From Baylisascaris procyonis (Eukaryota > Nematoda > Chromadorea > Rhabditida > Ascarididae): a stretch of 64,000 nucleotides of DNA. The notes beneath the pieces were generated by a model. That model made no database searches and had not been told where the DNA came from. It worked only from the letters and a program-made list of their open reading frames with translations. Below are positions 37,747 to 49,715 of the stretch, one piece after another. The stretch is from NCBI GenBank assembly GCA_037389465.1, contig JAZARR010000212.1, forward strand, positions 4,296,001 through 4,360,000, in the 5' to 3' direction. The translations under genes were made by a program, and so were the position numbers. Within the stretch, counting starts at the first letter, position 1; every line of letters starts with the position of its first letter.

Positions 37747-40194
37747 AAGGTGTGGGAAGACATTAAGTGGCACTGATCTCTAATTCGATTTAAAAAAAAA
37801 GCATATGACACTAGTAACCATTTAAATCCGGCGGAAAAACCTGTCAGAAACCTCACGCCTACTAAGAAAGCAAATTCTTTAATAAACAGAAATCTCTAAC
37901 GAGCAGGAAGGTTATCACTTCAATTGACAATAAAACCGTTGATGAATCAAAACTAACCGTTGGACTACTTTTCGTTTACCGATTTTATGAATTAGTTCAC
38001 TTAATACTACATCGTCAAATATCCGTTGATGGCGCTCAGCTGCTATATGCAATCAACAATAAAAGTGAAGTAGAAGAGATTGCATCAAAGTATAAGAGGA
38101 AGCCGACTGCAAAAGTTGTAAGGCTAAAATTGCACTAAACTATTACAAATAGAAATGAATGCATTAAAATGCTAACAAGAGTTGACCCATATAAAACATT
38201 TTATCGTAAAACATTTCCAAATAAAAACGTGCAAGTGACATAATGAAACCAAGGAGTGGCATCTAATGAGATGCTATTTCTGCTTTACTTCGAGAAATAT
38301 ACGCCCCATTTGCCTTATACAAAAAGAAAAAAATCTACTTTAAGTCGCTATATTTGCCTTATACACGAAACGAAAAAATAGGACATTCTAAGAACTTAAC
38401 GAGTATCGTTTACATCCTCGCTGAATCAGCGATCACATATCCCACTCGTGAGATGTTTCTGTTGTAAGTCGATATCAAAATATTAGCTGTTTATCATCCC
38501 GCTGGGAAAAATTAATGAATAAACAAACATTATTTATCGATATTGACCGTAAATAAATAAAAGCTACTAGTTAGAGTTGCGCACAGCAATTAGTGCTACT
38601 AGCAACAGTATAGAAATATAGCTGATGATAACTATAACTAGTATTAATTAGTATTGGTAATTCAAATACTTCATTCTTGAAAATGATTACTTTTTAACAT
38701 CGCCGCAGTGCTATAAACAGCAAATACCATTTATACTGCTAAACGTTCGCACTGAGAGTAACACCCGTATTCTCACCTATAATAGCGATAGTAACAACTG
38801 CCCACAACCAGTTATTACTAATTTCAAGTCATAGCTAACACAAACTGTGGAGTTTGCGTCGAAAACGGTCGGAGATTTCCAACATCGACCCTCCATTCCT
38901 AAGGCAATCAAATCAATACTGCAAAGTATAATTCCTATCTGAATTTTTGTTTGCGATACTAAGAAATCAAAAATTCAATCAGATTCGACGGAGTCAACTC
39001 TTGAACTTTCACATCACTGCTTAACAAATCGTTTGTTGCAAGCAATATGTTTGTGTTTCCGGATAGCGCATTTCTTATTCGAGATCTTCGATGGTATCTA
39101 TTTAATTTTCCACGATGTCTGGCTATACAGTTTCCAAATGAAGACAAAAAGGCATTTAATTACTGTAGACTTTATCTCCTTCCTCTTTATATAAGGGCGT
39201 TTAGAAAATGAAGAAAAAAGATAGGGTTTTAGCTGAGAAGAGTAGAAGATCTATGAAGCCACTATGAGTTTTTGTCATTTTGTTCCTCTTAATATATGCG
39301 AAGAAGTTGATAATATTTTCCTTCAACAGAGTGGTGCGATAATAACCAATGCATTTGGCACTCTACAAATGACTGGTGAGTGTGACTCCAATGCCTAGTA
39401 ATTTTTTGGGAAAAATTTAATAAAAAAATTTTTAAAAAAACATGCAAAAGCAAAAGCACTACAACTAGCTTTTTAATATCGATATTTTGCATATTCCAAT
39501 GATGATCAAAGTTGCATTTTTACTTCGCAACATTTACTGCTCGGTCGTTCATTTGCCAACCTCTAGAGGTCTGATATTATCGAATGGAAAGGCACATTAA
39601 TTTTTCTGATATCGACCAGGGAATTTAACTTGTGTTTGATTTAATTTATTCGTTCGCCTCCACATTCGATAGGTGCATGCATGATGCGATCGCAACTTAT
39701 AGCCGCCATCGCCGCAGCCCTCCGCATACAGCACAGATTTCGCAATTTTGATCAAAGTGCACATCATGCCACTCACATCCAACTTTTTAAAAGAGTTTGA
39801 AAACATCGAATTCAATGATTGAAATCCAAAAGTTGAAATATTTAACCACTTATAATGAATGAACTCTAGAGATCGGCTGTCAATTAGAGTCGCGTATGCA
39901 TTTATCGGAAAAAGCGCTGAAAATGTAATTGCAAATTTTATCCTATCATATCGAAAGAATTCAGCAATAAATCATTAAAGTATAGTCTAGCAAGAAAGTC
40001 GTTATGCATGCACAGCGGCGATTTTATTCACAAAAATAACAAAAGTGCATAAAGCAATAATAAAAAGTGATCATTTAAATAAAAATGTACGTTCATGTTT
40101 CCAAATAATCACTGCACATCTCTTGCAACTATATGTCAACAATAAAAGCAAATAAATTTCGAAGCTAAAAATTCACCACAAGCATTTTAACTTG
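37747..40194. other. Gene-free AT-rich stretch
   Basis: The first 400 bases probably continue the LINE relic. Beyond this I see no gene. Short minus-strand frames at 38959-39815 have no recognisable product. Confidence 0.4.
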
Positions 40195-41005
40195 GTTTAA
40201 TTTTTGCAACGGTCGTCCATGTAGGATGGTTGCCATGGCGAAGAGTAAACCATACCCCAATGACGAAATGTCCTAGCTATATGCCGGATGTGCCAGAATT
40301 TCTACGCCTTTCAGTTCCTCGATTCTTGCCAGAATTATCATCGCCGGTCGGCTGGCAGTATCATCCTGCTGAAGAACAACACACCTTGGGTTAACTAAAG
40401 CTCGACAGCAGCTACTGATAACCTCATGAACGCAGCTAATGGTTAGAATTCTGCGTTTAAAATATGTCCATCCGAAAAAAAGCTCGAAATTAACAATACC
40501 CTCATAATTCCATCAAACGCGCAGCATCACCTTGTGACCGAAGCGATCTTGTCGAAGCACCAGTTGAGATTCACACCGAGATACTGTTCAGATGGATGAA
40601 TCCATCTGCCACTATCAGTAAACAGCTGTTTCCATATTCACTGATCCAAAAATTCTGAGCGACTCTTTAGACGCATCGAATTCCCTCCGAGCTTATGCTT
40701 CTATCAGATCCGCTCGAAGCCGTTTGTGCACAAAATCCATATGCCGCAAGTGAAGAATAGTGCTCTTGCAAGGGCCAACAAAAGTCGATATTTCGCGAGA
40801 ATTTGCAATCGGCTTCTCAGCGAGAACAGCTCGCAACGTTTCGTCACTCACAGCTGATGGTCGTCTTGAGCGCAGTTTGTCCTCGAGATTGGCGCCTCCT
40901 TGAGAAAAACCTTCGAATCCAATTGCTGATGGGTGTTTCTGTGGACTACACCTTAGCATTCAATTGCACAAATTTCTTCGGCCGCTTTCTTCACATTACG
41001 GCCTT
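40195..41005 (-). mobile_element. Degenerate mariner-family transposase pseudogene
   Basis: The best-kept part is the minus-strand frame 40959-40693, which encodes the helix-turn-helix half: SQGGANLEDKLRSRRPSAVS, the following TLRAVLAEKP, then CKSTILHLRHMDFVHKRLRA. Upstream (about 40960-41005), in another frame, NVKKAAEEICAIE matches the extreme N-terminal region. Downstream, again out of frame, come RFGHKVMLRV, then CVVLQQDDTA, then AHPAYS with DISSLGYGLLFAM in place of the PDLAPSDYHLF-type block. The catalytic domain thus carries stops and frameshifts. A normal mariner transposase is about 340 residues in one frame, so this copy is dead. Terminal inverted repeats were not identified. Confidence 0.8.
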
Positions 41006-42677
41006 TTTTCTGCAAATGGTGGTGCAGCGGTTGTCAGATGACAATTTTTTTTTGTTGTTGTTGCTTCCCTCATCTTGACTTATTTTAAAATGATGCGAAT
41101 TGCAGAAAATTTATTAAAAAAATACAACGCGTTACAAAGTGTGTTTCAATATAATAACGAACATCTACGAGAGGATTTAATTATACATTTTCCAAATCAA
41201 CGTCAAATGAAACCCTCAATCGTACAAAACAGTTTGCTCATCATCGCTGTTCATCGAAATGTCAATTCATTTGCGTCAATCAAATGATAATACGATATGT
41301 TATAAAAATAGCTATTAATTAAAGCTTCATTACAACAACACGAATCTATAGCACATGAAATTGATATAGGAAAAAACACTAATTAACATTAATAATCTAT
41401 CTTAAATGAAGCCCATCATTTGAAATATTTGTAGGTTTTCGTCTCTGAGATGTGCTATTACTTCAAATCTAAGCACATCTTGGATATTTTTGTTGTGCAG
41501 AACAATAATGCTACTCATATGTGCAAACTTGACAGCATAGCACTCAACATTGTGCCATCGAAAAATTAAAGACAACAATTTCCGCTTCATTAGAGCAAAA
41601 GAATATGAAATTCACTGACGTAAATGTCGACGATGATGTAAATGATTGCTATATATCATGATGGAATCGTGTTAAAAGTCAATGTATTCAAAATGTATGC
41701 AAATTAAAGTGCTTAATTTTACACAAATATTATTGGCTGTGAAGATCAAGCTGATGCAAAATAGATTTCGTGAGGTGTCATTGAGCATTTCGTGAGCTAA
41801 GATTTACTTTATTCATTGCTTAGCTTATTTATTTGAATCAATGAAGCATTTACTACGAGTAAATTTCGTCTTATATCGCTTCCACTTCCGCTTAGGTGAA
41901 ATTGTAAATTGGTATGAAAATACTAAATAAATCTTAGTTACTTAATAAGCCTTCCCATGCACACAATAAACTAACGTTAGCGTCCTCTCACACACTAAGA
42001 TTTGTTGATAATTTGTCTCGACAAAACTCATGGAAAGATCACGTTTAAAGTTGAATATATAAGTATTACGCAATGAACAAAATACTCCCTACTTAAGCGT
42101 TTCTATCAGAAAAACTTGCGATATGACGATCCCTCTGGTAACACTAAATAATTTTAAAACCCCATGTGAACATTTCAGGTTTTACGTTAATATATAACTG
42201 CAATTCAGGGTGTTCGTAACGTTAACGAAAAGACACCTAAAATGTAAAAGCGGCATATGAAAACGGTATTTGATAGTAGGTGAGACTATGTTTTAAGTCC
42301 ATTGTCTTTAAAAAAAACTACCGTTATACGTAGAGAGAACGACCACTCGATATATCAGAATCTTTATTTAGAGCGGCAGAAATCACGTATAGAATGAGGC
42401 TTCTCTCATCAAACTTCATAGAAATATGTGAGTTTTCACCCGAAAAACGTCGACTAATTAAATGCCAAAGGTTGCAGAGTCTCTAAACTGTAATATAACA
42501 AATTTCTAAATGAGTCACCAAAGAAGCATGAATGATCAATTATCACGGATGTGATTTCAATGGATGTTTACGTTCACGTCACATTTCCATTTGCAGCGTA
42601 TGCAACAATATGCGCAACATTCCGTATGTAAAATCGAGGCTTCCATCTTAAGAAGCAAATTGCCCACCGAGGAAAGA

Positions 42678-42703
42678 GCAGGGGAGGGGGGGGGGGGAGG
42701 GGT
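42678..42703 (+). repeat. G-rich tract
   Basis: A long G run interrupted by single A residues (GGGGAGGGG-type flanks), one of several such tracts in this window. Confidence 0.75.
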
Positions 42704-43133
42704 GGAGTAGGACTTATCATTGCCTTTGTCGATCAGCGGAATACGACGAGAACGGAAGCAGCTTTTCAGTCTTTAAATCTCTCTAGTTTTTTTCATGGTA
42801 AAAAATTGTTTTGATATGATAAGATGGAAAATTGGTGTAATTTGTTGATGAAAAAATAAGTGCGTGGATTGCGCGGAGTTCTAAAATGAAGAAGCACAAG
42901 ACGCAGATGTGTTTTCGGGATGCCTATAGTAAACAAATAGGAGAATAATTGTCGAATTTTGCGTAACAAAAGCACAGCATCTACAATTAAGGCTCTAGTA
43001 CTGACGAGGAAAGTAAACGGAAACGACAGGGAGAATAGAAGATCCCCATTTGTTCTCCCTTCCTACTCCCAAACCCTTAAACCCTTCAGTAGACATTCTC
43101 TTTGAACTTTTGACATGTTAAAGAGTGATCCCC

Positions 43134-43334
43134 ATCCTAAACTTCTAATCTAAATCCTAAACTTCTAATCTAAATCCTAAACTTCTAATCTAAATCCTAA
43201 ACTTCTAATCTAAATCCTAAACTTCTAATCTAAATCCTAAACTTCTAATCTAAATCCTAAACTTCTAATCTAAATCCTAAACTTCTAATCTAAATCCTAA
43301 ACTTCTAATCTAAATCCTAAACTTCTAATCTAAA
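43134..43334. repeat. Perfect 20-bp minisatellite, about 10 copies
   Basis: Tandem array of the unit acttctaatctaaatcctaa. Nine full copies are identical over 43141-43320, with partial copies at both ends. The unit is itself built from CTAA-like submotifs. It lies in gene-free DNA. Confidence 0.97.
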
Positions 43335-46300
43335 CAGGCACTAGAAGATTGCAAAAATTTAGCAATAAAACGCAAGACAGCACAAATTTCAGACGAAATG
43401 GTGCATGAATCACACAAAATCGGTCCATTTTTGATGCTTTTGCCATTACTGCAATATATACAGCGTAAAGCTTATTTTAACGTTTCACAGCTAATCTCAA
43501 TACAATAGAGCCAACGTTCGGTGTTGCATTTTAACTTGTCACGTGCACAGCTACCTGAATGCACAGATATGCAGAAAATAAACTAATTGGGCGAGTTTCA
43601 CTCTTTCCCGTGGCAGCGTGTCTAATAAGTACTCAATGTGATTACCGATAACTGCAATTAAAACATGAATGAATCAAATTTCGACATCATTGCTGCCAAA
43701 CTGTTTTAACGGCTATTTGACATACTGAAGGATGGTACTACTTATAATAGTAGTAATAGTACCACTAATAGTAATAGCAGCAAATGACAAAATCACTATA
43801 CCAATATTTGCTGAAAACAAGAAAAAAAAAAAGCCGGAACGTTGCTAGCAAATGATGTGTGAAACGATCATCAAAATATACAGATATAAAGGAAAACAAG
43901 CGGTGCACACGATCGCATTCAACGAATGAAGAATGCCTTCAGCTGGGTGCGCCACATATCGATCGAATCGACAACGTCAAATGCACACCGCAAATTCACT
44001 CAGTAACGAATATGAGGCACATACTCTGTGCCACACGAATTGTGCAACACTCAATTGTCAACATGTATAATATAACACGCCGAATGCTTAATTAAATCTT
44101 TCTTTAGTTAAACTTCTAATATTACCGTCAGATAAATGAAAATCCAAAGAACTAATCAATTGATGACTATTAGTGGAGGAAAAATTTGTAATACGAGAAA
44201 ATAGCGACTTTCTTGAGCAGAATGTTAGGTGCTTTTTTTGAATAGTCATCCTCGACAAATCGTTGTAACTTCTAATCTAGAAGGTTTTAAAAAATTGCTG
44301 TTACATTCTAGGTAGGAATGTTAGGAATTTCTTTTTTGAGAGCTTTCTATGCATTGTGACAGTTTTGCATTCATGCTTAAAACCTTTTTCTTTCATTTCG
44401 TGTATACTCTTTTTTTTTTTTTTTTTTGCAAATTAGCTGTGTATGACTGCTTGCCAGTCTGTTAGTTAAAACTTGAAAATCACTGGAGTTGAAGCAACGA
44501 AATTTAGCGGTTATGATGAGTATCATAGTTGGAGGCCACTTGTAGCAGTGTACAAATCTAATCGTCAATTCCGGAAGCAGTTAAACATTTTTGAAGGCGC
44601 TCTGCAATCTGCAAACAATTTATTCTGACTGGATTTGAGTTGTATGCAAGTCGGGTCACTGAAAACGGATCTTCTCTAAAAGGTTTGCAAGAGTGATCAA
44701 CTAAGCTGAAAAATTTAGATGCGTCGTTGAGCACACACATCCTTCAGTTGTTGGCAGTTCATGCAATTTGCTAGTCTCTCAAGCGAGATTGCAAAAGCGC
44801 GTATCATGCCAACTCATTTGATGTGCTTCCCCACTTATTTTGATAAGTAGTCGTCAAGCCCAGTGCATAGGATTTTCTATGCGCTTTTCGGAAATTTTAG
44901 CAATAATTTGCAGGAAGCAGTAATTTTCAGAAAGGAGCTTGAAGGAAGGAGATCCCTAATCGTTTGCATTCCTAATGTTTATTGAACTAATCCACTTAGT
45001 GATGTCGAAATTGTCATGATTGTCTTGTATAATTCATTTTTATGAAATGCATACCTGTTAATCGTATTGAGTGGTAACCTTCATTGTTCGACTACCCAAA
45101 GACTTTTTTCGCTTGTTTTTCATTTCAATTGCTAAGTTTAGTATGCGAGTATAAATTTTGGTAGAAAGTTGAGATCATTCTATTCAGCGTGCCCATTTCA
45201 AATGTAAATAGTCGAGTATATCGTATAAATTTGTACAATAGCGGTTAACTTTAAGGTGAAGCGGATAGCATCGATTAGGATAGGTATTAGTAACTGTTTA
45301 CTGGTAATAATTCAACGATTATTAGTGTCTTATAGTTGCAATTGAGACAAATTTATTTCTAAAATAAGGAGATACGTGAAATTTTGCTCTCTAATAAAAT
45401 CCTTTCGAAATCTTTTCTTTCAAAAATGAAAATTTCTTAACTTTTTCTTTTTCAATTGCCTCTTCTATTTTGGGTTTTTTTCGTCATAGTCGACTTTGGC
45501 ATAGCGAATTAATCCAATAGTGGATGCTAAGGTTTTTATTTCTTATTTTAGCATTTAATCGACAAAGAAAAATAATTATTCAAAAGTTTTATCGTGACAA
45601 ATAATTATAAATATCAAATAAAAAGGAAGATAAGTTTTTAATCAAAAAAAAAAACTCAGTTATTCCACCAGATAAGTTCTATTTTATTTCAAATATATTT
45701 TGAAATGCTATCGATGAATATCACTTAACTGAAATATTCGCAGGAAGTAAAATATTGTTTTGCCGCATCAATCAAAATATTCCATTCTTGGACCATCAAG
45801 GTGAAATTTATTTCATTTTACCCATTCGTTGCGTTAAAAAAAGTAAAACAAAGAATATTTCTACTGATTAAAAATACGCTATCTTTACTAAAGTTTAAGC
45901 AATAAAAGAATTGATTTATTGTATAAAAGAAACTCTTTATCTTAATTCTAATTTATGTAACAAAAAAAGTCGTTTTATTTGATCGATAAAATTTTAGCGA
46001 TTTGTTTGTTGTTGTTTTTGTTTTTTTTTTTTGGTTTTTTTCGCTTGGTGATATTGGATATCAAATGAATTATCAGAAATTAGAGCAATTTTTAAGAGGT
46101 AGAGCGAGACACTTGACAAACTCTCCAACGAGGAAATAATTCTTGTCTCGAATTTGTTCGCGATCTTTTACTTCAAGTTGATGGCCTCCTGTTAACGTCG
46201 ATGCGTTTGGGTGGTCGTGCTGTTTATGAAAGCATAGTGGCGAAATTCAGTTCCACTTGAAGCATCATAAAGTTCAATACAGCACTTCCGTTACTTTTTT

Positions 46301-46799
46301 AGATGAACATGAATAATCAGACGGAATGTTTTGCACTTTATAGTTGTCTAATAATTAAGTAGTATTTCGCACTTAAGGAAAAAAAGCTTGATTTGAAAAT
46401 GAAAGCATCGCCATAAGGCCATCCAATTTCAGCGTTACAAATAACGTCTATGCATATTTGCATCACAAATTTTAGCGTATTTTCTAATTTTTTATTCCAC
46501 TTTCTCACTTTCTAATCAAAGAACATGATCGTAAATTGTAATCAGTTTCTTTTTCAAATATGCGCTATTCATTAGATGAAATGAATCTATGTGTGGTCTT
46601 ATTTCTTAAGAAAGTATGTTTGTTTTTCATGTAACGTGATGGATGTTTCCTTTGTTCGGCGTTTTTTTTTACTGCAATTGTTTATATTAAAATCATTTGC
46701 TTTACTAATTCACTGCAGTGCTTTCTGTGAAAACTTAAAAAAGAAGACGAGCAATAATTTGGTTGGTTTTATAGATTCGTCAACGAGAGAAAAATTCCA

Positions 46800-47000
46800 T
46801 CTTAGAATGCCTAGACAACGAATGCGCACGCGTATTGTGCAGGAAAGTACGCAGCGCATGTAGCAGCGTCGAATTGCGTTTGCGTTGATTGTTTGTTGCT
46901 TTGGCGTTACGCCGAAGGTTGCAGCGACGCATCGCTCAGCGGTTCCCTTATCGCACACCTCGTATGCAGGTATGAGGATGCAGCGAAACGATCGAGCCAG
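46800..47000. promoter_or_regulatory. CpG-rich patch, candidate promoter or non-coding exon
   Basis: About 200 bases with many CG dinucleotides inside otherwise AT-rich DNA, 2.7 kb upstream of TMEM98. A consensus donor (GCAG|GTATGAG at about 46969) ends it, and the preceding frame reads a hydrophobic run (RIAFALIVCCFGV). It could be a promoter or first exon of TMEM98 or of an unseen gene. Evidence is compositional only. Confidence 0.25.
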
Positions 47001-49515
47001 CTGTATTGTTTATACTTTGTTTACTGCTTGCATGACTTATACCGCTTAAGTAGTAAACAAGTGACGTGTTGTCTCGAGATCGTTGCTAACTTACGTTTGT
47101 TTATTGACTCAAAAAAGTGTACCACACATAGCACCCATTCTAAATCGTTCGATATGTGGAGATATCTTTTGACAGCGTTTACCTTGAGCTAATTAAATCG
47201 TGCCACCTACATCACTTTTGCTGCTCTGCATCAGCTGTTGAACAACATTTGCGAATTTAGAAGTTGAAAAACTCATAGATGTTCATCGTTTTCCAGCTGC
47301 CTGCGTGTTTGTGTCTGTCCGCAGACCAATCCGTTAAGATGAATTCATATGCAATTTCATTTGCATACCAAGAAAATTTTCAATCATCTAATCGGTCGCT
47401 CAACAAGTTGTGGAAGTAGCAAACGAAATAACTTTGTTGCGCATTTGCCCAAGTCTCATGCAGAAACCGAGTTCGGGCATCTGGTAACTAGCTTAAGGTA
47501 TTCGTGCTAGTATTTCATAGAATAGACACCTAAGTATTTCAACTCACGGACGCACGCAACTAGGCACCTTTTAATGTTGATAGCATTCCATCTCTGCGTT
47601 ACTGATGCGATACATTGTTGTTAGAAATTCAAGTAGTGAAATTATTTAAAATATAAGTTAAGTAATGGCATTATTTGAGCAAACGTATAGTTTGCAAAAA
47701 AAAGCGGTAATTTGTCTATCTAGGTGATGGCTTTTATTGTAAGATGTGACACATCAGTGGCAGCTGTTGTGTACTAATAAGGTGACGTTATGCAAGGCTT
47801 GTCTAAGATCGTTAAAAAATGTTAGTGAAATTGCTACATGAAGTGAAATCGAGGGCAGCAATTGTGCATATTTGTCCCTTCGTTTGCTGATGCACAAAAT
47901 GCACCTGTGCGGTGCACACATATTTTCGTGTTTATTTGCACGTTTTGTTCTCATATCGCATACGATGTGCACCGAAGCATGTACAGTTTTTACACGACTA
48001 TACTTTTTTAAGGCATCTAGCACTGAGAGTGCTTATTGTTATTGAAGTGTTTGCTTATTTAGTTTATCTTGGCAGTGCTAATGCAAGGGGTTTTTTTCTT
48101 AACTTGCTTATCAAAGCTCAGTGCTTAAGCATTTTCCACAACTGATATTAGAAATACGAGCATATATGGATGCAAATCTCCAGAACCAAAGCAACTTTTG
48201 ATGTTTTACTTCACCTTTTTTCAATATAACAGCAGGTTACAGAACGATCTTATTGTGCGCAACTTTTAGATGCATAGGAAAGGTGGACAGGTAAACACGT
48301 AAGCGTTCAATTCATAGGTAGTGGATGGTTTCTTGAATGTCTTATTGCTTTTTTGAAGCAATCAACACCTGTTGCAGGAAAATTTAGATTTGGAATGGGA
48401 GCACGTCTATAGATTCACGCGCTTATCACTGGAGAATGGATCAGTGGAGAATGGAACTTTCACCATTGCACTTTATTTTTTTTTTTTTTTGTGATAAGTT
48501 TGTGGTAAATAAGCCCATTTCCTTTGTGCGTTGAAAATTGGATCCGATCAATGAGCGAATACGGATGTAGCCAACATTCGTTTGGTCTATTATCGGTGGC
48601 AATATTTCAAACGTGGATTTAAAAAGAATCAATGAGTCGGTTGATGTCGAAATTCGAATGCACAAATATGTAGGATTCCTATACTGCTGGATTAAATTCG
48701 TTCGCTGATTTGGTTGATTCTCAAATTTTTTTTAATAGGTAATTCGTTACCGAAATGGAAAATCCTATGAGAAACAGCCTCGTTGAAGCATATTTCTCTG
48801 ACATTCTGCCAGTGATCGGTATTGTCTAAGCCAGAACCGGATGTGAAGATTCGCAAATTTCCGTTTAATTCAGAATAATCTAATTCAGGTTTTCTGTGCA
48901 GTCAAAAATCTGCGGCAGCATTATGTATTCTAGCACTTTACTATTGGGGTCGTTTTTGTTACGGCTGAAACATGCACTATTGTTATGTGCTAAATTGAGG
49001 CATATATTCCGACTATTAGAGAAAATGCTATGTTTGGAATTAATCCGTTTTTTATTTTTATATTTTTACAGCATTTTTGTATATATTTTATAGTCCTTTA
49101 TAGTCAATTAGAATGACAGAAGCAGTAAAACAAGTAGTTATATTTTCAAATTATTTTTATTAAGTTAAGTTCACCTTTTGTTTCCTCATTCGGCCTTCAG
49201 CTGTAAATACACTGGTTGAGTGCTTACAGTCATATTTCCAAAATTTTAATAGTCACATAAAGATTATTTATTTATTTGACTATTCGAGAGGTTATAACTA
49301 GCAAAACTCTATAAGATGTTCACTTTTCATGTGATATAAACATTTAAATCTCATAGAGGTACATAAAAGCTTCCTGCATTTAACGTTTTTTGTTGAGTTA
49401 TCAATGTCAATAAGTCTCGTTAATGCCAGTGATAGAATAGTGCCAATAGAAGAGAAATGCTTATTTTGTTTGTTGTTTCTGTTTTTAATTATCAAAGGCG
49501 TGATTAGCATGAATC
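47001..49515. other. Upstream region of TMEM98, no gene seen
   Basis: About 2.5 kb of AT-rich sequence with poly-T runs. No supported exon on either strand. It presumably includes distal regulatory sequence for TMEM98. Confidence 0.4.
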
Positions 49516-49517
49516 TT

Positions 49518-49693
49518 GTGATATCAGCGTTATCACAACTTATATATGGTGATATCAGCGTTATCACGGTGTATATTTGATCAGTGTTATCATAGCGTTT
49601 ATATGGTATCAGTATTATGATGGCCCACATATAATTATATGGGTGTTATCACGGCGCATATATTGATATTAATGTTATCACGATTTATATATG
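49518..49693. repeat. Imperfect ~29-bp minisatellite carrying GATA-factor sites
   Basis: About six diverged copies of a unit like GTGATATCAGCGTTATCAC plus a TATATATG spacer. Within a unit GTGATA and TATCAC form an inverted repeat around TCAGCGT. TTATCA (TGATAA on the other strand, the intestinal GATA-factor core in worms) occurs at 49530, 49561, 49587, 49646 and 49675. The array ends 22 bases before the TMEM98 start codon. Confidence 0.85.
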
Positions 49694-49715
49694 AAGCGTT
49701 GATTGAAGGGTCACG

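Larger units (their letters stand above)
41006..46799. other. Gene-free AT-rich stretch
   Basis: About 5.8 kb of low-complexity-rich DNA with poly-T and poly-A runs, a G-rich tract (42678-42703) and a 20-bp minisatellite. Short frames (for example 43859-44095 plus, 44558-44740 minus) lack splice or family support. Confidence 0.45.
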
